Source: Fallopia convolvulus (Eukaryota; Streptophyta; Magnoliopsida; Caryophyllales; Polygonaceae). From it: a stretch of 64,000 bases of DNA. The notes under the pieces are model-generated. The model did not search any database, was not told the DNA's origin, and saw only the letters and a program-made list of their open reading frames with translations. Each line of letters starts with the position of its first letter. Within the stretch, counting starts at the first letter, position 1. Shown here piece after piece: positions 1-11,000 of the stretch. The translations under genes were made by a program, and so were the position numbers. The stretch is taken from positions 50,946,622-51,010,621 of the forward strand of contig OZ024734.1 in NCBI GenBank assembly GCA_964016875.1, written 5' to 3'.

Positions 1-1328
1 TTTTCCAATGGTGTATGTGAAAGGTTGAGTGTTTGAAGATTTGTTAGGTTAGCAAAGGAAGGTAGATGATTGACATTAGTTTTGGAGAGATCAAGTTTCT
101 CAAGGCATGACATGTCATCAAAAAGACCCTCTCTCAATTCTTGTAAACAACAACACCCCAAGAGATTAAGCTCCTTCAAGTTTCGAAGACTATTTAGATC
201 TTCAGGTAAATCAGCAAGGATTTCACACCCCGAGATGTCAACCACTTCGAGGTTTGTTAGCCTTTTCAATTCCGGGAGATTTACTAACCTAGTGCATTCC
301 CTGAGTATGAGGTGACGAAGGTGAATAAGATCTGAAATAAAGCCAATGGAATCAATGCTAGTTCTCGATAGATCAAGAGCTACAAGATCACAAGACATCC
401 TTAACTCATGAAGATCAACCAGATTTTGAACTCCGGAAAGATCAACTGTCGTAAGTTTTGGTAGAGGGTTGGGAAACTTAAAGATGAATGCTTTTGTATC
501 TCTAAAATATAGATGACTGAGTTCCCGACAATCCGACAAAACAATCGTAAGCAAGGGTGTACCAGAAAGATCAAGCTTTTGAAGGTTGCGATGGCAAAAG
601 CGCTCAGAGCGTTGCATTTGTTGCAAAGTGGTGCATTGGGATAGATCAACCTCCTCGAGCGATGTAAAGAGAGTGAGATCGGGAAGGGATCGTAGTCTAG
701 AACACCCTTTAAGAATGAGCCAACGAAGTTCATTGTTATAGTAATAAAATGGGAATGCTTCAATAGGAAGATAAGATAGATCAAGGCATTGAAGTGAGGG
801 CAAGGGAGGAAACCTTGGAAGAGAATGCAGATTAATACAACCTCTAAGAACCAGGGAACGGAAATTCGTAAGCTTCGAAAAGAACTCATCCGAAGGGAAT
901 TGTTGGATTGGAAGATGAGACAAGTTGAGGGATTGGAGTTGAGTCATTTCGGAGATTGCATCAGGAACGGTTGTGAGAAAGCTAATACCAGAGATTTCAA
1001 GAGACGTTAAGGTTTTGAAACTTTCGAAAGGGAAGTGAGCTTGTTGTAGTAACAACTCACAACCTCGAAGCAGCAACACAGAGGGTTCCTTTATCTTCTC
1101 AAGTATAGGCTTAATGGAGGCTTGGGTGGGGTTGAAATGGTTTACATGTTTGTGCCCCTGCTCTGGGCTGAGGAATTCATTGAGCTTATGATTGCCTCCA
1201 ATCAAATTGATTTTGACCCTAGGATGAAATCCTTTAGTGAGGTCAAATCCCTCAGTGATACTCCCATCAAGAACAAAATCACCTTCGTTGTCACTTCCAT
1301 CCCGAACTGAAACAATTTGGTTGCTCAT
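1..1328 (-). CDS. LRR-rich NLR-like protein, 5' part (paralogue 1), runs off left edge
   Basis: Read from the ATG at 1328-1326, the minus strand is open without a stop to the window edge, about 442 codons. It begins MSNQIVSVRDG and has the family N-terminus (KINLIGGNHKLNEFL, then a GHKH block). A run of plant LRRs follows from about residue 105, of the LxxLDLSxT and LNLxGCxxLxELxEGLFDDMSCLEKLDLSKT type. Paralogues at 3366-6923 and 30987-34457 align along its whole length, and this copy has extra LRR units relative to the second. No signal peptide, membrane segment or P-loop is visible. LRRs of this kind mediate recognition in immune receptors; function here is inferred. The start is supported by the shared start context of all three paralogues just after a leader-intron acceptor. 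The 3' end lies outside the window, so intactness beyond residue 442 is unknown. Confidence 0.85.
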   Translation of the reverse strand, partial: MSNQIVSVRDGSDNEGDFVLDGSITEGFDLTKGFHPRVKINLIGGNHKLNEFLSPEQGHKHVNHFNPTQASIKPILEKIKEPSVLLLRGCELLLQQAHFPFESFKTLTSLEISGISFLTTVPDAISEMTQLQSLNLSHLPIQQFPSDEFFSKLTNFRSLVLRGCINLHSLPRFPPLPSLQCLDLSYLPIEAFPFYYYNNELRWLILKGCSRLRSLPDLTLFTSLEEVDLSQCTTLQQMQRSERFCHRNLQKLDLSGTPLLTIVLSDCRELSHLYFRDTKAFIFKFPNPLPKLTTVDLSGVQNLVDLHELRMSCDLVALDLSRTSIDSIGFISDLIHLRHLILRECTRLVNLPELKRLTNLEVVDISGCEILADLPEDLNSLRNLKELNLLGCCCLQELREGLFDDMSCLEKLDLSKTNVNHLPSFANLTNLQTLNLSHTPLE

Positions 1329-1330
1329 TT

Positions 1331-1455
1331 CTGCAGATAATATTGACACAACAAGAATTCATTCAAAAATTGCTGTAAAAACATATATATACAAGGAGAT
1401 CGAACAAATAACATAATGAACCAAGCCTGAGAAACACAGAGAGATAGAAACATAC
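1331..1455 (-). other. 5' leader intron of paralogue 1
   Basis: On the minus strand a donor (TTTTG then GTATGTTTC, starting at 1455) and an acceptor (ATCTGCAG, ending at 1331) bound a 125-bp intron whose acceptor lies 2 nt before the start ATG. The other two paralogues have a GTATGT donor and an acceptor at the equivalent place. The splice sites are seen; splicing itself is inferred. Confidence 0.6.
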
Positions 1456-3180
1456 CAAAACAACTGATCAAGATTATTTATGGAATCCTCTAACGCCCGA
1501 GAGTAGGGATGATTATTTGTGGGGAGAAGGGATGATCAAGATATCAATGATCTGTCTTGAATGTGTGTTAGATAGATATACTGGATAGAAATATAGAATA
1601 ATCACTCAACAACTGAGTCTTGTACATTAAAGAATAGTTAGTTGTAAATCGAATCTTTTTTTATTATTATCTTTTGCTCGAAAACAAGTATTTTCCTACC
1701 TACTGGCTACTACTTCGGCAGATAAGGCCGGTATTTTCGTACCTACTACTTGGGAGATGACAGGGATGATTATTTTTGTTGTCTAACTGAAAATTATTAT
1801 CGTTCGTCGTTGTTTAAGAATTTTTGTTTGTATTATTCATGAAAACTAGTTTAATTTCCCTTGCACAAAAAATTACTTAAAAATTTTGAAATATTAAAAA
1901 AATATGCTGAAGCTGAAACTGGTGGTGCCCTTTGAAGGATAGTCAATCATCTATGAGGATTGAAAACAATAAAGGAGAAACTGGTGCCTGTATAATACTA
2001 CCAGTAAATTAACAATAAAGGAGTTGATGACTGTGATATTCATCATATCTATGAATATTGAAAGTCTAATTTCGTAGTTTAGCTAGCATCAATAAACCCT
2101 TGGTTTTGCAATTGCTTTAGCCTTAACAAAAAAACATAATGCACCAAACAAGTCTTGGCTGTAATTTTTAAGAAACTTGAAACATAGTACCAATAAAGGG
2201 TACTTTAAACAATATTCTTTCAAACTCATCCCATCAAGAAATCTGGTGCTCGACGACTTTGTTTGCTGTGTATCGCGGGATTAGGTTTATGGTAGTGAAA
2301 ATGGCGTTATAAATGTCCCGAACTCGAGGCACGTCCTCGCAATTCATATCTTGAGTGAAGGTGGGTTTAATCCCTGAACAAAGAAGATAGAATTAAAGAG
2401 TGGAATGACAGGAACCTACATATGGATTCCAATATTCACAGGGCATGTACTTTAATCGTGTTTTTTGTAAGAGCACATTCAACAAAATTTTAGCAACCAA
2501 AACAGAAGAAGAAAATGTTGATTCCATAATAAACGAAATCTTATGTAGAGTGACTTTTTCACGTTGACCGGGTTCTATTAATGTGCATTTGGTAATAATG
2601 ATCAAATTTTTTATATTGGGCATGATTAAATGAACAAACAGGACAGATTTAAAGAGTGGGATGACAAAAATCTACATATGAATTCTACAATCAAATAGTT
2701 TAGGCATAAATAAGTCTTGATTTTATAATAAACAGCAAACCAACATATTGAGTATGGAAGTATTTACTTGTTATGAGGATTGAGAAAGAGTGCAGGTCCT
2801 TTGTGGTGAGAATTGTGGCTTCTCTTGCACCACCCTCCTCACTATGGCACATCTTTACGAGCTGCTTGTTAAAACCTCATTCTCCGAATTGTCCATACAT
2901 AAACTATAGAACTTGAATTATGACTTGGAATTTTTATACTTGCAATTTTATGTAAGGGCCCAGTGCACAAAATTTAGCAATCAAAATGACCACGCAAATG
3001 TAAAAGCAAATCCTAGTAAGATTCAATTGGCAGGAAATCTGTTTGTGAAGTTAAAGGGCAGGAGACACAAAACAAAAGGAATCAGTTTGTTTTCATGATT
3101 AGATTGTAGCCTGAAAATACATATATACCTCTTATCAGTGAATATAGATATATAAAGAAAATGCTGTTTGAAAGAAAAAA
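1456..3180. other. intergenic and upstream region of paralogue 1
   Basis: This AT-rich stretch lies upstream of paralogue 1 and downstream of the broken 3' end of paralogue 2. A terminal exon of paralogue 2 could lie here, because a splice donor ends its last recognisable exon at 3366, but I could not find that exon. The short open frames on both strands have no recognisable domains. I see no RNA gene and no clear transposon ends. Confidence 0.4.
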
Positions 3181-3189
3181 AAAATGACA

Positions 3190-3320
3190 CCGCAATTATT
3201 AATTTTATGACGATGACAACAATAACAACAACAATGATCCAGTGTAATTCCGTTTCAGCAGAATCTAGAGGGCAAGATGGGGACACCCCTGACTGAACGC
3301 AAAAGGGGAATGCCCGAAAA
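3190..3320 (-). repeat. SINE-like repeat fragment with (GTT)n-type tail
   Basis: On the minus strand, a block with GATTCTGCT and a GGGG-flanked core is followed by a GTTGTTGTTATTGTTG tail (plus strand about 3215-3245). A diverged copy of the same block lies at 42235-42320, inside the CNL pseudogene. The two-copy similarity and trinucleotide tail suggest a retroposon 3' part. No Pol III boxes or target duplication could be fixed. Confidence 0.3.
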
Positions 3321-3365
3321 GGTCCGAACAATTATTAATGTTTTGAGGAAAAAAAAAGAGTTTAC

Positions 3366-3795
3366 CTTTTCGGATTTTGGGACATTTATGTATCTCAAGA
3401 TCTTTCATATATGGGAAAAGGTCCTCCACATCTGACCAATCCATGTCAAGATTGGACAAATACCTCAAACTCATAGTCTTGATGCTCCAAGTATTTTTAC
3501 AGGTGACTCCAGGAAATGTTTTGATATTTCCTCCAACGATGTACAACTTCTCAAGCTTCTGGAATTCACTTGGATGTAGCCAATTCGGTGTGGTTTCTAA
3601 AGGATAACAACACATCACCAATTTCTTTAGATTTTGCAAACCATTGCTTCTTAATTGCTCCCCTGTGTGACTTTGGCTTGCTTCTTGCTTCCACCATTTT
3701 AGTTGCTTCCATCTAGAGTGCCTCGATGCTTCTTGCCTAATAACATCCGCTGGCTCTTGATCCCTGCTGAAACTCTTTTTCCATGTTATTTGTAG
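3366..3795 (-). pseudogene. C-terminal LRR remnant of paralogue 2, cut off by an insertion
   Basis: This minus-strand stretch resumes the LRR protein interrupted at 3796-3962. It contains ITWKKSFSRDQEPADVI, RWKQLKWWKQE, LKKLVMCCYPLETTPNWLHP and a last LRR ending near EIHKCPKIRK, followed by a splice donor (AAAAG then GTAAAC) at 3366. The plus-strand paralogue carries the same blocks at about 34100-34410 without interruption. This part is out of frame with the main body and would be translated only if the insertion were spliced out. Confidence 0.65.
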
Positions 3796-3962
3796 CCAAG
3801 CCCGTAGATAAGGGTGTGCAAAGAGTGCAATAGCACAGGGCCCCCAAAAAGTGATAATATATAGCAAGAAAACTAGTATATGGACAATAGAAAAAATAGC
3901 TTAGATGGCATTGAGTGTAGCAGGCGAGCGTGAGGGAATTTATCTCTTTTGCAAGCTACAAA
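3796..3962. mobile_element. small transposon-like insertion in paralogue 2
   Basis: About 167 bp interrupts the coding sequence where the plus-strand paralogue is continuous. The flanks repeat TTGTAG (3790-3795 and 3963-3968), fitting a short target duplication. The insert includes a GGGGGCCCTGTGC-type stretch often seen in plant hAT-like repeats; that family label is a guess. The insertion shifts the frame and brings in the stop at 3873-3875. Confidence 0.5.
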
Positions 3963-6923
3963 TTGTAGCTTGCAAAGATTGCCCATTTCCTTGAATACAT
4001 GAAGATCTTTACTATAAGGGAATTTATCTCTGTTCACAACAAGGTTTAATTTCCCCAGTTTCTTTAACGTCAACAATTCTCTGAGGGTGCATGCCTTTGT
4101 ATGTTGTCGGCCACCATCTTTGTAAGTGATCACGAACCCTTTGAGAACCTCAAGTTTGGATAAAAACATTAGTCCCTTTGGTATCATAGAAAGTAGGTGA
4201 CAATGTGTTAGGTCTAAGTAGGTAAGATTCTCGAGGGATCCAATGCCGAGTGGGAGCTCCTCCAGGTTACAACAATATCTGAGATTGAGTATTCTGAGAT
4301 TGGTGAGCTTACAAACAAAATCAGGAAGCTTCACAATTGCTGAAAATCCCTCTAAGCTTAAAAGCCTCAAGAGCCTCATGTTTTTCAACTCCTGTAGGAA
4401 CTTCAAATCCATGAAATCAATATGCTCCACATCTTTAGAATTCAAATTCCCAAGATGAAGTACAATCAAATTCCTCATCTTGGAGAACCATTCAACATTC
4501 AAATCAATGATGGACTCACTCACATGTAATAGTGTGCTGATATTTTTGAATCTTTCTAGCTTTTCAGAAGAGTTGGTATAGCTTAACCAAAGCTGGCAAG
4601 AAGATAAGCGGTGGGCTTGAGAATTCAACAAGCAAGCCCTTTGGGAGCCAGTGAAACGCGAGGTGAGATTCATATTCTTGTGATCTAAATCAAAGAAGAG
4701 CGATTTCTTTGCTTGTTCCTTCATGAAGGGGAGTGCATCATCATCTATAAAGTAGCAATTCATTCGTTCAAAAAATACGATGAATTTCTTTTCTTCTAGA
4801 ACCTTCAAAATTTGTTTTCCAATTTCATCAATTGTGTTTGGATTGTCTGCCCCCTCGGTAGTAGGATCTTGTCCACTTGCATCATTTCTTTCCAAACCAG
4901 GGCCAATGAATCCCTCACCATACCACAATTGGATTAAGATCCTGCTCTTGATGATTGGTCTTGTCGTGTATTCCGATAGGTCAAAGACTATAAGATACAA
5001 TAAGCATTTTTTTTGGATGTCTGTTAGGGAGTCATAGGAGCTTAACAGGTTTTGATTAGGTGAGCATGTGCCACATATAACCTCTTCCCCGTCCTTGTTG
5101 CTACTGAACATTATCCTCTTCTTCTTCCTCTTCTTGTTCACCTCATCCTCCTCCTCACCACCTACTTGTTTAGGAGGAGGAGGAGGAGGGACTAAGAGCT
5201 TCAACTTGGCAACCACTCGAATGAATTCATTTAAGTCTATAGAATCAAGCGAGAAGTCATCATTTGAGAGAGCAGTTGCAGCATTCATGAGGTCATGCAA
5301 AAGCTCCTCACTACTTTTGGAATTGGAGGAGCTCTCAAGAAGATTGATTTTTTTTAGTATGTATCTCAAATCTTTATGGATGTTTCCAAACTTCGTACTT
5401 AAACCAGTGAGGGGAGGAGGGTTTGATATTTGACTCATTTCGTTGGTTGTGGTGGTAGCAATGGTTTTACCAGGCCAGGCGACTTTGATCTTATCCTCCA
5501 TGCTTGAAATAAGATCCTCGAGCTTTTCAAATTCGTACTTGAATCGGTCAAACCCCGACTCACCAATAAAAGTGGAGACAAGATGAAATTCATCTTGATA
5601 GGAGATTCCTAGGAGATGTGTTTTTTCTTGAAGACTTTCAAACCCACTTGACTGAAGTCCTAGTAAATCAATCCCACCATTTCTAGGAATGCTAAGATCT
5701 GGTTTATCTATATTGGTGAGTCTTTGAATGTCAGGCACAATTTTTAAATTTGGACAGTTTTCCAATAATAGCTCTTTGAGGTGTACAAGATTCGACAAGT
5801 CTGGTAATTGTTCTATTGGTGTATGTGAGAGGTTGAGGTTTTGAAGATTGGTTAGGTTGTCAAAGGAAGGTAGGTGTTTGACAATAGTTTGGGAGAGATC
5901 AAGTTTCTCAAGGCATGACATGTCATCAAAAAGACCCTCTCTCAATTCTATTAAACGACTACATCCAGAGAGATTGAGATCCTTGATGCTTGTGAGTTTA
6001 CATAGATCTTTTGGCAAATCAACAAGGTGTTCACACCCCGAGATGTCAAGCACCTCGAGGTAAACGTGGCTTTCCATTGCTGGAAGATTGACCAACTCTT
6101 TACAATCCCTGAGTACCAAGTGACGAAGCTGAATCAGATCTGAAAGAAAATCTACGGATTGAATTGTTGTTCTCGATAGATCAATAGAAACGAGAAAGTG
6201 GTTGCTACATAATTTAGAAACAGCGTGCAGGTTTTGAACTCCAGAAAGATCAACCACAGAGAGTTTACGCAAGTAATCCACACAGAATTTTGTAATGTTT
6301 CTTAAAAATAGATGAGTGAGGGCTGGGAAGTAGGATAAAAAATACAAATCCCAGGAAGAACAAGAAATATCAGATAAATCGAGGCATTGAAGTGCTGGCA
6401 GACGAAGGCGCTTTGGAATGGAATGCAGATTATAACAGCCTCTGAGAACGAGGGACCGGAGATTTGTAAGGTTTGAAAAGAATTCATCTGAAGGAAATTG
6501 TGTAATCGGAAGATGAGATAGGGTAAGACCTTGGAGTTGAGTCATTTCAGAGATTGCATCAGGAACAATGGTCAGATTTCGGATCCCAGATATTTGAAGA
6601 GATGTTAGGGATTTGAAGCTTTCGAAAGGGAAGGGAGCCTGTTGTAGCAACGCCTCACAGCCGAGAAGCAGCAACACAGAAGGCTCCTTCATCTTGTCGA
6701 GCACGGGCTTCACAGAGGCAGGGGTGGGATTGGACTGACTTACGTGTTTATGGCCTTGGTTAGGGGTGAGGAATTGGTTCATCATATGATTGCCTCCAAT
6801 TAAATCGACTTTGACCTCAGGGCCAAAAACTGGTGCAAGGCTGTATCCTTGAGGCCTGCAACGTGTGGCAATTGCATCTTTGCCAGTATCAGCAGACCGA
6901 GTCTCAACAATTTCGTTGCTCAT
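3873..6923 (-). CDS. NLR-like LRR / winged-helix / LRR protein without P-loop (paralogue 2), 3' truncated
   Basis: About 1,016 residues from the ATG at 6923. An upstream in-frame ATG lies in the leader intron and is rejected. Residues 1-100 are a family-specific N-terminus; 105-410 are LRRs (LDLSGC, LNLSHTPIEQLPDL). 445-575 is helical and charged. At 580-584 there is a proline run, then acidic residues and a basic NKKRKKKR cluster (about 596-603), a possible nuclear signal. 625-672 resembles the winged helix of plant NLRs (SYDSLTDIQKKCLLYL, then LIQLWYGEGFIGPG). 790-985 is a second LRR array (LRILNLRYCCNLEELPLGIG). I find no GxGGxGKT, kinase-2 or GLPL motif, so this is not a canonical NLR. 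The last 31 residues come from the insertion at 3796-3962. A role in immunity is inferred from the family only; the truncated protein may be non-functional. Confidence 0.8.
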   Translation of the reverse strand: MSNEIVETRSADTGKDAIATRCRPQGYSLAPVFGPEVKVDLIGGNHMMNQFLTPNQGHKHVSQSNPTPASVKPVLDKMKEPSVLLLLGCEALLQQAPFPFESFKSLTSLQISGIRNLTIVPDAISEMTQLQGLTLSHLPITQFPSDEFFSNLTNLRSLVLRGCYNLHSIPKRLRLPALQCLDLSDISCSSWDLYFLSYFPALTHLFLRNITKFCVDYLRKLSVVDLSGVQNLHAVSKLCSNHFLVSIDLSRTTIQSVDFLSDLIQLRHLVLRDCKELVNLPAMESHVYLEVLDISGCEHLVDLPKDLCKLTSIKDLNLSGCSRLIELREGLFDDMSCLEKLDLSQTIVKHLPSFDNLTNLQNLNLSHTPIEQLPDLSNLVHLKELLLENCPNLKIVPDIQRLTNIDKPDLSIPRNGGIDLLGLQSSGFESLQEKTHLLGISYQDEFHLVSTFIGESGFDRFKYEFEKLEDLISSMEDKIKVAWPGKTIATTTTNEMSQISNPPPLTGLSTKFGNIHKDLRYILKKINLLESSSNSKSSEELLHDLMNAATALSNDDFSLDSIDLNEFIRVVAKLKLLVPPPPPPKQVGGEEEDEVNKKRKKKRIMFSSNKDGEEVICGTCSPNQNLLSSYDSLTDIQKKCLLYLIVFDLSEYTTRPIIKSRILIQLWYGEGFIGPGLERNDASGQDPTTEGADNPNTIDEIGKQILKVLEEKKFIVFFERMNCYFIDDDALPFMKEQAKKSLFFDLDHKNMNLTSRFTGSQRACLLNSQAHRLSSCQLWLSYTNSSEKLERFKNISTLLHVSESIIDLNVEWFSKMRNLIVLHLGNLNSKDVEHIDFMDLKFLQELKNMRLLRLLSLEGFSAIVKLPDFVCKLTNLRILNLRYCCNLEELPLGIGSLENLTYLDLTHCHLLSMIPKGLMFLSKLEVLKGFVITYKDGGRQHTKACTLRELLTLKKLGKLNLVVNRDKFPYSKDLHVFKEMGNLCKLQFVACKRDKFPHARLLHSMPSKLFFLLSIY

Positions 6924-6929
6924 ATCTAT

Positions 6930-7050
6930 CTGTAGAGAATACAAGAAAGAATTGATCAGTCATGAATTGATCAATCATTCACACAGGAGCTCGATCGATC
7001 TATTTTTATGAATTATCATGACACACTTTGCAGTACAGCTAGAAACATAC
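6930..7050 (-). other. 5' leader intron of paralogue 2
   Basis: On the minus strand a donor (CTTTAAG then GTATGTTTC, starting at 7050) and an acceptor (TTCTCTACAG, ending at 6930) define a 121-bp intron ending 6 nt before the start ATG. It matches the leader introns of the other two paralogues in position and donor sequence, which supports the MSNEIV start. Confidence 0.65.
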
Positions 7051-7620
7051 CTTAAAGTCGGAAGCTAGAACCGCCAATTGCCGGAGAGATGAATTTGAGA
7101 GGAAAGTTTTTTGGGACCAACAGTAGGAAGTGGAGGATGTGAGCTTGTCACGTACCTTCTTAAATGCAAAATTTTGGTATTTTTTCTAGTTATGGTCGAT
7201 GTGGGAGACACCTCTCGTTTACTCTCAACATACCTGATTGCGTACGAATGAACGGGAGACCCCGTAATTCCAGCTATGCTGATCTGAGATACTCCAATAT
7301 TATATTAAGTCAATTTGGCCTATTCAAATGAATTGTGATATAATAGTTTTGTGTTAAATGAATTTACTGTATCATATAGTCGTGGCTGCACATGGAAACT
7401 AATATGCCAATTTTCAACCAAAAAAAACGAATATGCCAATAAGCTAGGATTCACACGCCATGGACTTGATATTGTTAATTTATACTAGTTTCTTGTAATC
7501 TTAATTTATATATTACTCTTTATCACGTAATTATAACAATTCAATTTGCTCAATTCCGATATTGTTTTTCTTCTAAATTAAATTGCATTTGTAACAATTG
7601 ACTTTTTCATCACTGCACGT
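7051..7620 (-). promoter_or_regulatory. upstream region of paralogue 2, mirrored at paralogue 3
   Basis: The minus-strand upstream sequence matches the plus-strand region before paralogue 3. Shared words include GTGGCTGCACATGGAAA, AGTTTCTTGTAAT and CCTATTCAAATGAAT (here near 7320-7500, there near 29270-29450), and GCATCCTCCACTT-like sequence just before the leader. At the TATA position this copy has only ATTTAAGA (about 7158-7165), against TATAAATA in paralogue 3. Confidence 0.55.
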
Positions 7621-8047
7621 CCTGTCACGTTTCTAACTTGCTGGCTTGTGAATACGATCGATGATGTGGACCTACTTATAGAAGCTTTGAGAGAAAGAGC
7701 TCCGGGAGATTATTTACTCGCTGAAATTTGTAAAGTTTGCTAATGTTTGTAATCTTGTAAAACAATCTAAAGTATAATGCAAAGTGTACACCATAGACTA
7801 GGTAGAGTCGGGACACGAGCCATGGCATTAGGCTCTTTGAGCTGCCTAGAACCACCCTTGAACCATGACTAAGTTCATTGCTTGAGCTGCTTGACCACTT
7901 GTTGATCGAGTATGGCTCTCGAGTGGATCAATTTAGGAGTTACTTGGCCGCTCCGCTTCTGAGTTTGAATAATCATCACCAAGGTAAACATTGCAGTTTG
8001 GCTTAGTGAGACACGTTTGACGTTGAAACGACATCGTCTAGGGTAGG
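7621..8047. other. intergenic, no feature recognised
   Basis: This is the sequence between the paralogue 2 upstream region and element A. I see no coding or repeat signal. Its last five bases, GTAGG (8043-8047), are the left target duplication of element A. Confidence 0.5.
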
Positions 8048-8082
8048 TGTTGGAATTAATTCTAATTCTATTTTACACTATA
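8048..8082 (+). repeat. element A 5' LTR, first 35 bp
   Basis: Identical to the first 35 bp of the 3' LTR at 28091. The LTR is cut at 8082 by a Helitron and resumes at 11809. Confidence 0.9.
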
Positions 8083-11000
8083 CTAGGTGGTGATGCCCGT
8101 GTTACACACGGAGCATTTTTTTTATTTCTTTTTGATAAAAAAATATTTAAATATAATTTCACTTTAAAAATTATTTTATGCCTTGTAGTTAATGCTTGGA
8201 TTGACTATTGTGGTGCTTTGTATTCGTAATCTAAACATAAAGATTGTGATACTCATGAAGAAACTTTGTCGAAAAAAAAATCTTACCTTTTTATACTCCC
8301 ACATGAATATTTTATTTTATCCTCTCATCACCCACTTCTATGATAATGGTTTCTTTAGTCCTTGATTCTCTTGTTCTTTTTTATGCATTGAGGTGTAGTG
8401 TACCTATTACTCAATTGGCATCTTTAATCCCCTTAAAAACGTAATATAATTTCATTCATTGCCTTCATTATATCCTATTAATTAGGTTTTAATTGTATAT
8501 TAAAAAAAATTAGTAACGGTTTTTCCCAGTTGACCAAATAAATAACCGTTTTTTATTTTATTTCGTTCTTATCTTCTTATCGATGCATAGTATAGTCACC
8601 GTAAAAATGAAGAAACAAATGAGATTAATTATGAATTAAATCAAGAGTTGAAATAAAAATGAAATAATTATTTTCTTCTAAATTTATCACAAAATACAAA
8701 TCATAAATTTATTCATTTAGTTTCAAAAATAGCCACGGTCCTATGGTAATCGAATTTTTTTAAAAAAAGGAGTAGGTAGGTAATATGTGTTTAAAATGGA
8801 ATGGAAGCTCTAAAATATTTTAAACAAATTAGTTTTATTTTTGTTTTTTCAATGATTATGTTTATTTTTATGTATTTTTAATTATTTTAGAAGACTTCTC
8901 GACTTCGTTATCATTAAATTCATAATAAGATAAAAGAAATATAATTTTTTTCATAAGATGAGTTTTTAAAAATAATTTTTAAAATTCATGGAGATTTATA
9001 AATTTATAAAATTTGGCTTTCTATTATTATAAGTATTATGATATAAAAATTTGTCATAAAAGGAGAGTTAATTTATTTATTTTTATTAAAAAAGAAGAGT
9101 TAAAATGAAACATAGTAAAAACCATTTAAAATATAAAAAAATTTATTTAGAATAGTTTTGATAAAATTCCTAATTAATTGAATGAGCATTTATTACCAAA
9201 ACACTTATATTGAAATCATAAAATATTTTATTAATATGTATATGTATGTTTGCAATGACATTATAAAAAACTTTATTATTTGTATGAGCATTAATTGTCA
9301 ACTTATTTAAGTTTATAGTATTATTATAGAAGATAACTCATTTGGAATCTTAATGAGATGTGTATTCAATTTGTGAATGATCATAATATGATTTTTTTTA
9401 ATTTATGTATAGTTCAATAGTTGTGAATGATCATAATAGGATTGATCCTTTTTTTTTTACATTTATGCATATAATAATTGTAAAATGAGATTTCAATGTC
9501 ATAGATAAAATATTTACAACTCTATTTTATTGTACTAAAAAACTCTAGTTTATTATATTTGATATGGCTTGGATTTTTTTGTTTCTTTTTAATGTTTTCT
9601 TATTTATTTATTTTCTTCCTTTATTACATGAATCAAGCTAAGCCAATCAATCACTTGTGTTACCATTTTTTTTGTTTCTCCTTACTCTCTTTTTCAGGCA
9701 TTAATTAAAAAAAAACAATGGACTCTTAAGTAAACAAAACATAATTGTTAAAAATATCTACCAAAATAGATACTCCATATTTTATAATTTATGTAAAGAG
9801 GCATTATTATTAATAAGCATATTACATTTTAATTAATTTTTCGTTTCGTGGAATATATTGATTCTTCATAAATATATTAACAATCCTCACAATACAATAC
9901 AGTATGTATCAAACATTGAATTGAATATTTCAAATTTCTTACTTTCTCAAATATACACCATTTTCATTTTCTTACATTAATTACAAAATTGCATAAACAA
10001 AAAAAAGGACTGAAGAAGTCAAAGAGTTACAAAGTTGTTTCCCACATACCTTCCTAACATAAATGCCCTTAGATACCCATTCAATTTAAAAAGTAGCTAT
10101 TGCATGGTAATTATTATTTGAATGTGAAAGGATAATGAAATTTTATAAGTATGGAAAAATGTTCAACCTCCCTCTTTTTAATGTATGTTTAAAAAAACAT
10201 GTACACGCAGAGTAATAAATGTGTCAGTGAAAATAAAACCCGACTTTATATGACCAAACTATTGCATACTTGTCTTGAATCTCTTCGATTTAAACTTCGC
10301 AATTGGTTGGTCCATTGATGCCTACATAAATATTAGAGATCTTTGTGTTAGAAAAATTAGGCTACATATAAACATAAAACACAAAAAAAAATACAAAAAA
10401 ACTTTATCGATACATGGAGCTCGGAAGAAAAATAACAATATCATCTAGAGCATAAATTTCATTTTAAACTTTCATAATAATAAATAGAAAATAGAATAAT
10501 ATCATTAAAATAGATAACTAATAGAAACAATTTTCAATACCTTTATATAACTATACACAATTGACTATTTGATAACGTAAGAAGATATACAAATGCACTA
10601 TAAACCTCTTGCAAAAAATATTAACCTGTTAAGAATTAAGATCAATCACTTGGAAGAGAGTATTCTTTATCGATGATGAAATATTGAAATCTATAGAATT
10701 TATAGTGGTTATCAATTACCGTATTATGAGCACATTCTATTGTAAATTAATGTCACTAAATGCAATGTTGTAAAATTTGGCCGTTTAAGATGATTCGGAT
10801 TCGACCATATTTCTTATTCTAAATTAATGTACATTAATAATGCCACTAAATGTAAAGTTGTAAAAATTTGGACGTTTGAGATTATATTTTACATTAATTC
10901 AATTTGACCGTTTAAGTCCTTTAACATAATATATATATATTTTTAATTTTATTTTTTATTATTGCTTTAGGCTAACAATAAACTTATTTTCTATCTCTAC

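Noticed and set aside
401..889. 162-codon minus-strand open frame
   Set aside because: It is a different frame inside the LRR coding region of paralogue 1; the real frame on the same strand is longer and matches the paralogues.
6923..6944. Upstream in-frame ATG giving seven extra residues to paralogue 2
   Set aside because: These bases span the leader-intron acceptor at 6930; the MSNEIV start matches paralogues 1 and 3.
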